A stretch of 64,000 nucleotides of DNA from positions 1 to 64,000 of the forward strand of contig JAATGJ010000092.1 in assembly GCA_015654695.1 (NCBI GenBank), read 5' to 3'. Shown here one piece after another: positions 27,137 through 35,891 of this stretch. Numbering within the stretch: position 1 is the first letter of the stretch; each line of letters opens with the position of its first letter. A model generated the notes under the pieces. It saw nothing but the letters and a program-made list of their open reading frames with translations, was not told the origin of the DNA and ran no database searches. This DNA is from Chitinophagales bacterium (GTDB lineage Bacteria > Bacteroidota > Bacteroidia > Chitinophagales > Chitinophagaceae). The position numbers and the translations under genes are program-made.

Positions 27137-27865
27137 TTATACTCTCTTCACCACTATCTTCTCCATCCCCAGGTAAGTAATAATAATTTTTATTGTATCA
27201 CCGGGCTTTTCTGGAAGATCAGCTTTGTTAGCAGGTAACGGGATCTTTGCCTGAATCTTATTACCCATTACATTAAGATAAATACCATGCGGGCCTGTTT
27301 TAAAAACGGTGGCATCAATCACGGTGTTATTGTCAAAACATTGCTGCGCTTTTTTATACTCGGGTATAAACTGGCGGTTTAAAAGCAGGGCCGTCGCTTT
27401 ATCCGGGTTGGCAACATTTTCAAGCATAAAAAGTACGGGTTCGTTCAGGGCTGTTGGCGGTGGTTCTTTTTCCCAGGGAGATAATTTAAGCGGGAAGAAA
27501 TGATAACTGCCGATCTCTTTGATAAAGTATTTATCGTCCACCTGTTTTAAATAACCGGAGAATTTATTTTCCGTAGTGGCTTTATGCAATAAAACGCTTA
27601 ATGAATTATTATAACGGAACCGGATATGGTCGGCTACCATTTTATCTCCCCGCGCCGATCTTATCAATACAAAATTAACTTCATCCCCTTCGCGGAAGTG
27701 GTGCGGTTTCTTAACGATTTTCTCTTCTTTTACTTTCAGCAGGTCAGCTTCTTTGATGCTACCATTAACGGATTTCAGTTTGCCATTGTGCAGGTATTCA
27801 ATGCTCACATACTTTTTTTCGTATTGAACGAATGTGATCTTTCCTTCCAGTATTTTATCATCCAT
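27137..27865 (-). CDS. Hypothetical protein with OB/S1-like segments (242 aa)
   Basis: No named family recognised. The N-terminal 90 residues (KITFVQYEKKYVSIEYLHNG and HFREGDEVNFVLIRS) have the strand pattern of cold-shock or S1-like OB folds, and the C-terminal 60 residues (VIDATVFKTGPHGIYLNVMG, then KPGDTIKIIITYLG) look like a second S1-like unit. Such layouts often bind RNA or translation components, but no specific nucleic-acid motif was identified. The protein has no signal peptide and should be cytosolic. The gene is close to, but not clearly in one operon with, the membrane protein upstream at 27984. Confidence 0.6.
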   Translation of the reverse strand: MDDKILEGKITFVQYEKKYVSIEYLHNGKLKSVNGSIKEADLLKVKEEKIVKKPHHFREGDEVNFVLIRSARGDKMVADHIRFRYNNSLSVLLHKATTENKFSGYLKQVDDKYFIKEIGSYHFFPLKLSPWEKEPPPTALNEPVLFMLENVANPDKATALLLNRQFIPEYKKAQQCFDNNTVIDATVFKTGPHGIYLNVMGNKIQAKIPLPANKADLPEKPGDTIKIIITYLGMEKIVVKRV

Positions 27866-27983
27866 ATAGCCAGTATTTGTTCAGCACTTCTAATATTATC
27901 AAAGCAAAGATCATGTAGGAGTGCAGTGTTTATATTACGTCAATCTTCACCTGGCTTTTATAGGATAGCTTCAGTTATGGCTA

Positions 27984-28280
27984 TCACCTTCCAGGTCCAT
28001 ATTGCTTCCACCATCCAATGATGACGATTCCCAATGGAACTACGGACATTACTAGTACTATTATGGTTGACCAGTTTCGCTGAACCAGCATTAATAGTAT
28101 TCCAACAACGATATAAGCAACTAATGCAAGCAGAAAGGGAATGGCAGTTCCTTTGCCGGCAGGGTCGGTTCCATTGCGGGAGAAAAAAATAGCATAGACC
28201 CACAGCAGTAAAAGTAATATCTCCAGTATGATGGCAATCCAGCCTGCGGCAAACATGTTTTTATTTTTAGTCAACTCCAT
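27984..28280 (-). CDS. Small membrane protein (98 aa, three TM helices)
   Basis: Hypothetical inner-membrane protein. Three hydrophobic helices are visible (about 11-32, 47-66 and 71-90), with a short loop FFSRNGTDPAGKG between the first two and a basic C-terminal end. No enzymatic motif. It lies 10 bp downstream of the thioesterase gene on the same strand and is probably co-transcribed with it. Confidence 0.65.
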   Translation of the reverse strand: MELTKNKNMFAAGWIAIILEILLLLLWVYAIFFSRNGTDPAGKGTAIPFLLALVAYIVVGILLMLVQRNWSTIIVLVMSVVPLGIVIIGWWKQYGPGR

Positions 28281-28290
28281 TGATCAAGGG

Positions 28291-28806
28291 TCAGTCTTTT
28301 AGAAAAAATGCTTTTAGTTCGGTGGCATCATCAGGTTTCATTTTTCCACCGAGTACCAATCTCAGTTGCCTTCTTCTCAAAGCGCCATCGAATAACTTAT
28401 GTTCTTCTTCTGATTCCGGAATAAGTGATGGTACAGAACGCGGCTTCCCGTTGGGATCAAGGGATACAAACGTGTAATAGGCTTCGTTGCTTTTATATTT
28501 ATACTGCTGCAGCGCATCTTCTCCCCATACTTTTAAATGTACTTCCATAGATGTATTGAATACACGGGTCACTTTCGCTTCTATATGCACCACGTTGCCC
28601 AGCCTGATAGGCGATTCAAAAGATATATTATCTACGGAAGCAGTGACCACAGGCGACCCGCAATGTTTCATAGCGGCAAGAGCGGAGGCAATATCCATCC
28701 AGTACATCAGGCGCCCACCCATCAGGTTGCCAAAAGTGTTGGTGTCGTTGGGCAGCACCAGTTCTGTCATGATCACTAAACTATCTTGAGGTTTCTTTCC
28801 GGTCAT
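28291..28806 (-). CDS. Acyl-CoA thioesterase, hotdog fold (YciA/Acot type)
   Basis: Cytosolic acyl-CoA hydrolase of 171 residues. The core hotdog helix is preceded by PNDTNTFGNLMGGRLMYWMD, the active-site segment of this family (N-x-x-G-x-x-x-G-G), and followed by SVDNISFESPIRLG and the VKVWGED-type strand region. It releases free fatty acid and CoA. The ATG at 28806 is preferred because the in-frame TTG 18 bases upstream lies inside a perfect -7 box (TATCTTTG, 28822-28829, minus strand). It is divergent from proline dehydrogenase across a degenerate repeat tract. Confidence 0.92.
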   Translation of the reverse strand: MTGKKPQDSLVIMTELVLPNDTNTFGNLMGGRLMYWMDIASALAAMKHCGSPVVTASVDNISFESPIRLGNVVHIEAKVTRVFNTSMEVHLKVWGEDALQQYKYKSNEAYYTFVSLDPNGKPRSVPSLIPESEEEHKLFDGALRRRQLRLVLGGKMKPDDATELKAFFLKD

Positions 28807-28821
28807 GTAGTAAATTTTGCG

Positions 28822-28829
28822 CAAAGATA
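28822..28829 (-). promoter_or_regulatory. -7 box TATCTTTG for the thioesterase gene
   Basis: TATCTTTG on the minus strand matches TAnnTTTG exactly and lies 15 bp before the ATG at 28806, giving a very short leader. It overlaps the alternative TTG start and thereby argues against it. Confidence 0.5.
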
Positions 28830-28837
28830 AGCGCAGA

Positions 28838-28982
28838 AGCCTGAGGTCTGAAGTCGAAGAAGTACGAAGTCTGAAGTCGGAGGTATGAAAGAGTCTTCGA
28901 GGTTGAGGTTTCCTTTCAGACTTCCGACCTCATGCCTCTGACCTCCGGACTCATGCCTCCGGCATCCCGCCTCCGGTTGCCC
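28838..28982. repeat. Degenerate GTCTGAAGTC-type repeat tract
   Basis: About 145 bp built from variants of GAAGTCTGAAGTCGGAGG on the left and their complements (CAGACTTCCGACCTCATGCC) on the right, with ATGCCTCCGGC words between. It fills the gap between the thioesterase and proline dehydrogenase promoters and is loosely inverted around 28905. Shorter relatives lie at about 41626-41640 and 41818-41835. Confidence 0.75.
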
Positions 28983-28991
28983 ACTTCTCTT

Positions 28992-28999
28992 TACATTTG
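28992..28999 (+). promoter_or_regulatory. -7 box TACATTTG for proline dehydrogenase
   Basis: TACATTTG matches TAnnTTTG exactly and is followed by GCAGCAC, a common start-site context in this phylum. The ATG at 29021 is 21 bp downstream; the in-frame TTG at 28997 falls inside the box. Confidence 0.5.
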
Positions 29000-29020
29000 C
29001 AGCACATTCATATAACTGCT

Positions 29021-30271
29021 ATGGCTTCATACCCTGTTATTTCTTTCGACAATACTGAATTTGCATTTGAATACAAGACGGATAAACAACTAAAGAAAGC
29101 CAGTTTTCTTTTTTCCCTGATGGGAAAACCCTGGCTGGTAAAAATGGGAACAAGACTGGCTCCCTGGTCTATCCGGGCTGGTTTGCCGATGAATGGTATA
29201 ATCAGGAATACTATCTTCAGCCAGTTCGTAGGTGGTGAGACATTAGATGAAACCGCACAGGTAGCAAAGAAACTTGGTGATTATCATGTGCAGGTAATAC
29301 TTGATTATGGCGTAGAAGGAAAGGAAGGAGAAGAAAATTTTGATCATGCCTGCGAAGAATTTATTCGGGTGATCAATTATGCCGGTACCCAATCCAACAC
29401 CTTGCCTGCCGGCAGGCTGGTACCTTTTATGAGTGTAAAGGTGACAGGCTTTGCCCGGTTTAGTTTGCTGGAAAAGCTGGATGCGATGATGCATAATGGG
29501 GAAGGAACACTGATGAAAAAATATTTAACGGCTATAGATAGTTTGACTGCGGATGAAAAGGAAGAATGGCATAAGGTTCGCCACCGGATGATGCGTGTGT
29601 GTGAAGCCGGGTTAGAAAAAAAGATCGGGGTATTAATAGATGCCGAGGAAACATGGATACAAGACCCGGTAGATGCACTGACCATCCTGATGATGGATAC
29701 ATTTAATAAGGAAAGAGCGGTTGTTTACAACACGCTTCAGCATTACCGGCATGACAGGCTGAAATTTTTAAAGGATAGCTATGAAGCTGCGGTAGAAAGA
29801 AAATTCATACTGGGCGCCAAACTGGTTCGCGGGGCATATATGGAAAAAGAAAGAAAGAGGGCTGAAGAAAAAGGATACCCTTCACCCATACAACCGGATA
29901 AGGAATCAAGCGACAGGGATTATAATGCCGGTGTTGAATTTTGCATAGAACACCTGGACCGTATTGCATTGATTGTCGCCTCTCACAATGAATACAGTAA
30001 TTTGTTAGCGACGGAATTATTGCGGAAAAAAGGATTACCACTGGATCATCCCAATGTTCACTGGAGCCAGTTATACGGCATGAGCGATAATATTACCTTT
30101 AATCTCGCCCATGCCGGATGCAGCGTCAGCAAATACCTGCCTTTTGGCCCTATTAAAGATGTGATTCCTTACCTGATGCGCAGGGCGCAGGAAAATACTT
30201 CCGTAAAAGGGCAAACGGGAAGAGAACTTGGGTTGATAAAAAAAGAATTGCAAAGGAGGAAGAAGGGATAA
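29021..30271 (+). CDS. Proline dehydrogenase (FAD, monofunctional)
   Basis: FAD enzyme of 416 residues that oxidises proline to pyrroline-5-carboxylate and passes electrons to quinone. The (beta/alpha)8 barrel motifs are present: LIDAEETW (about 212-219), GAKLVRGAYMEKER (about 266-279) and the C-terminal substrate and FAD segment YGMSDNITFNLA, then KYLPFGPIKDVIPYLMRRAQEN in two pieces near 385. No aldehyde dehydrogenase domain is fused, unlike PutA. An apparent in-frame insertion TLPAGRL before the conserved VPFMSVKVTG strand is encoded around a perfect 14-bp palindrome at 29404-29417. Monocistronic by context. Confidence 0.95.
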   Translation: MASYPVISFDNTEFAFEYKTDKQLKKASFLFSLMGKPWLVKMGTRLAPWSIRAGLPMNGIIRNTIFSQFVGGETLDETAQVAKKLGDYHVQVILDYGVEGKEGEENFDHACEEFIRVINYAGTQSNTLPAGRLVPFMSVKVTGFARFSLLEKLDAMMHNGEGTLMKKYLTAIDSLTADEKEEWHKVRHRMMRVCEAGLEKKIGVLIDAEETWIQDPVDALTILMMDTFNKERAVVYNTLQHYRHDRLKFLKDSYEAAVERKFILGAKLVRGAYMEKERKRAEEKGYPSPIQPDKESSDRDYNAGVEFCIEHLDRIALIVASHNEYSNLLATELLRKKGLPLDHPNVHWSQLYGMSDNITFNLAHAGCSVSKYLPFGPIKDVIPYLMRRAQENTSVKGQTGRELGLIKKELQRRKKG

Positions 30272-30549
30272 TTATTTTTATTGACTATCCGGATAAAGCA
30301 ACCAAAAGTTTATTTGAAACACCCTTCCTTTCGCCAGGGGCAGATAGAAGTAACTGTCTCAAAAGTCAATTCCTGAATATACGCGGGCAAGGTGATAAGA
30401 CGGTAAGTATTGAAATTCAATTACTATTTTCTTTCCGCCTTTCCGTCTTCCCGGCAATAAATAGCTTTTGAGGATAGTCTTGTTTCTGTCTATTGTGTAC
30501 TATGTGGCTATATGGTTCCATTTAAAGGTGTTTATATGGAAGTAGTCTT

Positions 30550-31080
30550 TTATTTTTTAAACATAGGCAGGGGATGTAAAGGATGTTTAAAGAAATTTTT
30601 TGCAATCGCCTTCATAAGGAAAATATGAAAGCCCAGGTTGGGCAACTTTCTTCTGTTCTCTTTAATTTTTCGCTTGTCGCAACCAAAAGCCAGTAATCCT
30701 AAAGAAACATCTATCCAGTCTGCTTTCCGGAAGTTTTGTACAGTTTTTTCATGTTCGCCCCGGTACCTGCTTATTTTATGGTGCCAGTATATCATCAGGG
30801 TGATCTCATTGATCCATTCTTTTTTATCCATTTCAGTTAAGTAAATGCGGGCCTGTTCAATAGAAGGGTTTAAATAATCAATCGTATAATCGGACCAGAT
30901 ACCGATATCGTGGAATACCGCAGCAATGGCATATTTTTCTTCATGTGTCTTTTCGCTGTCCATTAAAAGACAATTCAAAAAGACACGATATACATGATTT
31001 TTATATCTGTCATGATCTGCGCCCATAACCGGCCTGAACTTTTCCATTAAATCCTCTATGATTGTATTTGAATATTCCAT
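30550..31080 (-). CDS. HD domain-containing protein (putative phosphohydrolase)
   Basis: Cytosolic HD-superfamily protein of 176 residues. The metal-binding pattern is visible as His29 (KNHVYRVF) and the HD pair His57-Asp58 in AVFHDIGIW, with a later WHHKI at about 98-102 and Asp in KADWIDV. This resembles small HD hydrolases acting on nucleotides or phosphoesters, but the substrate is unknown. It is preceded by a single-gene spacing to the MFS gene (50 bp, same strand), so the two may be co-transcribed. The gap 30272-30549 on its other side holds no gene. Confidence 0.85.
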   Translation of the reverse strand: MEYSNTIIEDLMEKFRPVMGADHDRYKNHVYRVFLNCLLMDSEKTHEEKYAIAAVFHDIGIWSDYTIDYLNPSIEQARIYLTEMDKKEWINEITLMIYWHHKISRYRGEHEKTVQNFRKADWIDVSLGLLAFGCDKRKIKENRRKLPNLGFHIFLMKAIAKNFFKHPLHPLPMFKK

Positions 31081-31130
31081 TTTGTAAAAAATTTAATAAC
31101 GCGATATCCTTTGCCGGTATTTTTTTGGTC

Positions 31131-32330
31131 TTATACAACAGACGCTTTGTTCAATCTCCAGTAAGCAAAAGAAGTAAATAAAGCCAATCCACCCACTAAC
31201 CACCATAAAGCTGCGAAACCTGAATGTTCCGCTAATTGTGCGCCGAGTAATGGCCCCAGGCATTGCGCCGCTGACCAGGCCATGGTATATAATCCTGCAT
31301 ATTGTCCCCGGTTGGAAGTTTGTGTACGGCTGATCCAGTAAGTATTCATGAAGGGCATAGAAAAAATTTCGCCGAATGTGATAAGTATGATCATAGCGAA
31401 TGCAAGCGCTGCACCCATACCCGGCAGGTTCAGCATAAGAAAGGAGAGACCTGTCAATGCTACACCGAACATTATATAAACAGTGTTCTTTCTTTTACCT
31501 TCCAGTTTATATACCAATACCATTTCTACCAATGCGATGATGATACCATTGATCGCCATCAGGAACCCGATATAGGGCTGTGAGAAATGCAGTTCCTTTT
31601 TAAAGAACACAGGCAAATTGGTAAATATCTGGAAGAAGCAACTGGCGAATAACATGGTGATGAGGATAAACCATAAATAAGTTTTATCCTTATAGGCGGA
31701 ATGAATAACGGTAGTATCACCCGCCAATTTTTTTACGGGTTTATAGTCAACCGGTTTCAGGAAGACCCACATGATCAGCGCGGCGCAAATATTAGTGACA
31801 CCGTCAATCCAGAAAAGTAATTCATAATTAATATCTGCGATCAGTCCGCCCATGCCGCTGCCAAGAGCCCACCCGATATTAATCGCCAGCCTGTTGAGTG
31901 CATAAGAACGTGTGCGGTTCTCTTCTTTACTATAAAAAGCGATAGCCGTTGAATTAGCCGGTCGAAAGGCTTCATTGACAAAACTGACTAAGAAAGTGAA
32001 AAGACATATCAGTGGGTAAGTATGCATTTGGCCCAATACCATGAATAAGACGCCACCACCAGTTAACGTAATCAGTTGTACGGGATAGAAACCGATCTTA
32101 TCCGTTAATCTTCCTCCAAAGTAAGCGCCGCTGAAAGCCCCTGCACCAAATAATCCAAATACAATACCTGCCTGCCCGATGCTATAACCAATGCTCGTAA
32201 GATACAATGTCATGAAGGGTATCACCATGGTGCCACTCCTGTTGATCAGCATCACCAGTGATAGTAGCCAGGTTGACCTTGACAGACCTGAATAAGCATT
32301 GCGGTATGTTCTTGCAGTGGTTGCGAGCAT
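31131..32330 (-). CDS. MFS transporter (12 TM, drug/metabolite efflux type)
   Basis: Major facilitator protein of 399 residues with 12 hydrophobic helices. The motif A region between helices 2 and 3 reads GAYFGGRLTDKIGFYPVQL, close to the consensus G-x-x-x-D-R-x-G-R/K, and an amphipathic central loop (VDYKPVKKLAGDTTVIHSAY) separates the two halves. The overall pattern (RSTWLLSLVMLINRSGTMVIPF start) resembles the YfcJ/Bcr-like exporters often found in Bacteroidota. The substrate is unknown. A weak -7-like box TAACTTTA lies on the minus strand just upstream. Confidence 0.9.
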   Translation of the reverse strand: MLATTARTYRNAYSGLSRSTWLLSLVMLINRSGTMVIPFMTLYLTSIGYSIGQAGIVFGLFGAGAFSGAYFGGRLTDKIGFYPVQLITLTGGGVLFMVLGQMHTYPLICLFTFLVSFVNEAFRPANSTAIAFYSKEENRTRSYALNRLAINIGWALGSGMGGLIADINYELLFWIDGVTNICAALIMWVFLKPVDYKPVKKLAGDTTVIHSAYKDKTYLWFILITMLFASCFFQIFTNLPVFFKKELHFSQPYIGFLMAINGIIIALVEMVLVYKLEGKRKNTVYIMFGVALTGLSFLMLNLPGMGAALAFAMIILITFGEIFSMPFMNTYWISRTQTSNRGQYAGLYTMAWSAAQCLGPLLGAQLAEHSGFAALWWLVGGLALFTSFAYWRLNKASVV

Positions 32331-32471
32331 AAGAGGCGTAAAGTTATGGGCTAAGAGTTGAAGGAGAGAAGGAGTGAAAGAGAAAATACATGTATGGCGT
32401 AACTGCCGGATAACTGCCCAGGCCAGGAAAGTTTGATCTCGTTTATCTCTTTTCCTCTTTTGACTTCCTGG

Positions 32472-33539
32472 CTATTCACAATGTATAACCGGCGCCCCCA
32501 TGGCAGCAGCATATCTTTCCATTCCATGCTGGTATCCTGCTTCGCCAAACCAGTCGGCTGCAGTATTACCCTTATTTTTTCCGGAAAGGGAAATGTTTAC
32601 CTGTTTACCATCGCCGCTGGTATGCGTATAGCCGGAAAAACCGCTGGTGAATTCCAGCAGGTCCAACGCAGTGCTGATGATAGTAAAAGCGGCGCTTAGT
32701 TTTGTATTGATATTTTTATAACCGATGCTGATGTCCGCAGCAGAAGGACCATTGGTAAACAGCTCGCCCAGTTTTTTCATTTTATCCGTACAGGGAAATT
32801 TTGCTACAATATCATTTGCGTTTTCAATGCGTACGGCATCCGGGAATTTTTTATCAAAGTCTTCTGCAAATGATTTGTTTCCGGGAGCGGGAGCTGCAAA
32901 CGTTATGACGTTGATATTATTTTTGGGATGGCCGCTTTCGTTGAACTTAAACCACAGGTAAGAAGCGTAAACAATCGCCAGGTTGCCGCCGAGACTATGC
33001 CCTGTTAAAATCAAAGGCTTTTCCTCAGTCAGGGTTTCTGATAAAAAAGTCCACAACGATTTACCACTTACTTTATCCTTCATCTTTTCAATGTTCTGCC
33101 AGGCGATATAAGATCCCTGCGATATTTTTGCTTTCTCATTACTGCTGTATGGCCATTTATCCTGTATCGCTACATTCAGATCGTGATATATCCAGTTGTT
33201 GAAAGCATCTTCAGTAAATGAAAGCAGCGAACCACGGATGGCCAGCGCATATTTTTCGCCATCGGTAGCAACAAAAGTATAATTACCACTAATAGACGCC
33301 GGATTCCAGACCACTTTCCATCCCGGGGCGTATTTATCTAATTGTTCCTGCTGATCAGGACAATAGGTGATTTCAGAAAAAATAGCGGCTGTGGTATCTG
33401 TAAACAGAGGTTTGGGTGGCGGTATATTTTCCGCCTGTTCCTCTTCCAGGCTTTCAGCAGGTGAGGCAGTTTTTTGGCTTTGATCATTGCAGGATAATAA
33501 AATGCCTGAGCTGAATAAAAGAAATAAATAGGTTCTCAT
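32472..33539 (-). CDS. Class 3 lipase-family lipoprotein
   Basis: Predicted alpha/beta hydrolase of 355 residues anchored as a lipoprotein (LLSC, Cys17). The start at 33539 is chosen for the signal peptide; the frame stays open for 62 codons upstream without looking coding. The nucleophile elbow is TGHSLGG (Ser182), followed by ITFAAPAPGN as in fungal-type class 3 lipases; Asp in the DIVAKFP segment and His in YQHGMERY near the C-terminus are plausible triad partners. A Pro/Glu-rich linker follows the lipid anchor. Triacylglycerol or phospholipid esters are likely substrates, but this is not proved. It stands alone and is divergent from the MBL-fold gene. Confidence 0.87.
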   Translation of the reverse strand: MRTYLFLLFSSGILLSCNDQSQKTASPAESLEEEQAENIPPPKPLFTDTTAAIFSEITYCPDQQEQLDKYAPGWKVVWNPASISGNYTFVATDGEKYALAIRGSLLSFTEDAFNNWIYHDLNVAIQDKWPYSSNEKAKISQGSYIAWQNIEKMKDKVSGKSLWTFLSETLTEEKPLILTGHSLGGNLAIVYASYLWFKFNESGHPKNNINVITFAAPAPGNKSFAEDFDKKFPDAVRIENANDIVAKFPCTDKMKKLGELFTNGPSAADISIGYKNINTKLSAAFTIISTALDLLEFTSGFSGYTHTSGDGKQVNISLSGKNKGNTAADWFGEAGYQHGMERYAAAMGAPVIHCE

Positions 33540-33827
33540 AATAATGCTAGTATTAAAAATACAGATTTTTTGCAGAGGGTTCCGAATGGGAACAGAACAG
33601 CAGATTTTATTTCCTGGGGTAGGGGCAAAAAAATTGGGGGCAGAATAGAGATTCACCCCCGTTTTTAAAATCCAATATCCTATGAAAAACCAAGACAATG
33701 ATAGTACTAATATTGTAAATAACAAATACCACTTTAAAGTTATTTTACGAAACGGCTATATTTATACCTGTTTGTGGTATTCCAATACTGATTTTTAGCT
33801 GAACTATGTCATTAATAAATACTTTAG

Positions 33828-34856
33828 ATGGCCCTCTTTAAAACATTCGGCAGCAACCCTTCAGGTAAAGACCTGGATAGAATAGTCGCATCTGCTAACT
33901 ATAAGCAAAATATCTTTCAAAACCTTTCAGTAACAAGGGCTTTAATGGAAGGGACTTCTTATATAAAGCTAACATGGCGCTTCTTTAATAAGCCGAAAAA
34001 TACCGCACCTGATTCCCCATTGCCATCTGTTAAAATCGCATTGCAACCGATTGCAACAGAAAAGCCAACCATTAACTGGTTTGGACATTCCTCTTATCTT
34101 ATTCGCATAAACGGCAGAACCATCCTCGTTGACCCGGTTTTTTGCGGTTATGCCTCTCCTTTTTCCTTTACCGGGAAAAGCTTTAAAGGGGCTGATGTTT
34201 ATTCTGCAGATGACATGCCGGATATTGACCTGCTGATACTAACACATGATCATTATGATCACCTTGACTATCATACCGTATTAAAGCTACAATCCAGGAC
34301 AAAAGTTATCTGCACTTCTCTTGGTGTCGGCTCGCATTTACGGTATTGGGGTATTGATCCTGCTATCATCACAGAGTTCGACTGGTGGGAGGACAAACAG
34401 GTTTTTGATAATATTCACATAACAGCAGCTCCCGCCCGTCATTTTTCCGGCAGGTCATTTACAAGAAGCAAAACACTTTGGTCATCTTTTATCCTTCGTT
34501 CCGGTGATTACAATATCTATATTGGCGGAGACAGTGGTTATGATTCGCATTTTAAAACCATCGGGGAGAAATTCGGACCTTTTGATATTGCCATACTGGA
34601 AACAGGTCAGTACGGCGCTGCATGGACCTATATTCACATGATGCCGGAAGAAGCGGTACAGGCATCCGTTGATCTGCAGGCAAAAGTGATGTTGCCGGTT
34701 CATTGGGGAAAATTTACATTAGCCATGCATCCATGGAATGAACCCATAAATAGAGTGATCGCCAAAGCAAAAGAACTGAATGTAAAAGTGACCACCCCGC
34801 TAATTGGTGAACCTGTTGTGCTGAATGAATCATACCCGGATAAACAGTGGTGGTAA
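33828..34856 (+). CDS. MBL-fold metallo-hydrolase (NAPE-PLD/UlaG-like)
   Basis: Metallo-beta-lactamase-fold hydrolase of 342 residues without a signal peptide. The metal motif THDHYDHLD places His140, His142, Asp144 and His145 in the HxHxDH pattern; other ligand candidates are His in APARHFSGR (about 203), Asp in GGDSGYD (about 236) and His in LPVHWGKF (about 296). The opening NWFGHSSYLI and VDPVF blocks match the NAPE-PLD-type group that cleaves phosphodiesters of N-acyl lipids or sugar lactones. The substrate is unknown. A perfect inverted repeat follows between this gene and the convergent DUF2807 gene. Confidence 0.9.
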   Translation: MALFKTFGSNPSGKDLDRIVASANYKQNIFQNLSVTRALMEGTSYIKLTWRFFNKPKNTAPDSPLPSVKIALQPIATEKPTINWFGHSSYLIRINGRTILVDPVFCGYASPFSFTGKSFKGADVYSADDMPDIDLLILTHDHYDHLDYHTVLKLQSRTKVICTSLGVGSHLRYWGIDPAIITEFDWWEDKQVFDNIHITAAPARHFSGRSFTRSKTLWSSFILRSGDYNIYIGGDSGYDSHFKTIGEKFGPFDIAILETGQYGAAWTYIHMMPEEAVQASVDLQAKVMLPVHWGKFTLAMHPWNEPINRVIAKAKELNVKVTTPLIGEPVVLNESYPDKQWW

Positions 34857-34905
34857 AATTTAGCTGGGATAAAAATTTTCCGCCATCCAATGATATATAA
34901 AAAGA

Positions 34906-34928
34906 TCATCCCGCCTCAGGCGGGATGA
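34906..34928. terminator. Inverted repeat between convergent genes
   Basis: TCATCCCGCCT and AGGCGGGATGA are perfect 11-base arms around one C. It lies between two convergent genes and could end transcription from both sides, but it has no T-run; it also resembles the short palindromic repeats found elsewhere in the window. Confidence 0.55.
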
Positions 34929-34954
34929 CGGCAATATTCATGGGATATTGACTT

Positions 34955-35659
34955 CTATTCACGGATGATCCTGCCATTACCACTTGTTACAAACTGGGTA
35001 GTTGTGGGATTTCCTTTATAATAAACCCTGCTTTGTCCCGATGCTTCTGCGAAAAACCTTTCCATTGGTTTTACGAATGCTTTAGAAGTACCGGAAACGC
35101 TTATATCTACTTCAGTGGCGTTTGTGCCATACGAGTTTAATTGAGAATTGCCTGATATATTTCCGTGCAGGGTTTCTGTATTACCGGTAAGGTGAAGCAC
35201 CGAAGTTCCGGATAATTCTATCTGTGCATTAATGGCCGTACCGGTCATTGTACATTCAGAAGCGCCTGACAATACATTTTTCACTACCACTGGCTGTCCG
35301 CTGAAACCATTAATAGTTCCTTTGGCAGCGCCATTGAGGTGAAGCGCTGTAAGCACCGGCAGCGTAATGATAAAATCAACCCGGTACCGGTTCATTTTAT
35401 ACGCCCGGTATTTAAGATCAAGAATGCCGCCGGCGCCAACTGAAAGAGCAAGATCGGCCAGGTCATCAGCGCAACCTGTTGCCTTAATACTAAAATCAGT
35501 TCCTTTGGTAACTGTTACCGTAAAGGTTTCTCCCGCATTGATACTGGTGAAACCGGTCAAAGCAAAATTCTTTTCCGTAGCACCGGGGCATTCCTTTTTT
35601 TCTTTTTCACAGGAAGACACGGCAAATACAATTGCCGTAAATAGTATCCACTTTTTCAT
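34955..35659 (-). CDS. DUF2807 head-GIN-like beta-solenoid lipoprotein
   Basis: Exported protein of 234 residues with a lipobox (AVSSC, Cys17) and a DUF2807 domain: FALTGFTSINAGETFTVTV at the start, then short Gly/Ser/Asn-rich strands (LSGASECTMTGTA, LSGTSVLHLTGNT, ISGNSQLNSYGT, VSGTSKAFV) that repeat about every 20 residues. The family is called putative autotransporter adhesin in databases, but its function in Bacteroidota is not established. Surface or periplasmic location is likely. Single gene; convergent with the MBL-fold gene. Confidence 0.88.
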   Translation of the reverse strand: MKKWILFTAIVFAVSSCEKEKKECPGATEKNFALTGFTSINAGETFTVTVTKGTDFSIKATGCADDLADLALSVGAGGILDLKYRAYKMNRYRVDFIITLPVLTALHLNGAAKGTINGFSGQPVVVKNVLSGASECTMTGTAINAQIELSGTSVLHLTGNTETLHGNISGNSQLNSYGTNATEVDISVSGTSKAFVKPMERFFAEASGQSRVYYKGNPTTTQFVTSGNGRIIRE

Positions 35660-35891
35660 AATAGAAGGTTTAATGGTTAATGATTTAAATAATGGTACAG
35701 CAAAATTATTGTTCCCGCGAACCTGTCCCCGGTCATTAGGATGAAAGGAACTGGTTGTTAAAAAGAATTAAGAAACTTGTATGCGCAGGTTAATCATCGT
35801 TAATAAATGTTGTTTGAAAAGATACTTGAACGGCGCCCGGGCACGGTATCATAATATTCTTTACATTCGGGTAAATCTTAAGCCAACAACC

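Noticed and set aside
34906-34928. Firm rho-independent terminator
   Set aside because: The stem is perfect but there is no T-run on either strand; kept only as a possible bidirectional structure.
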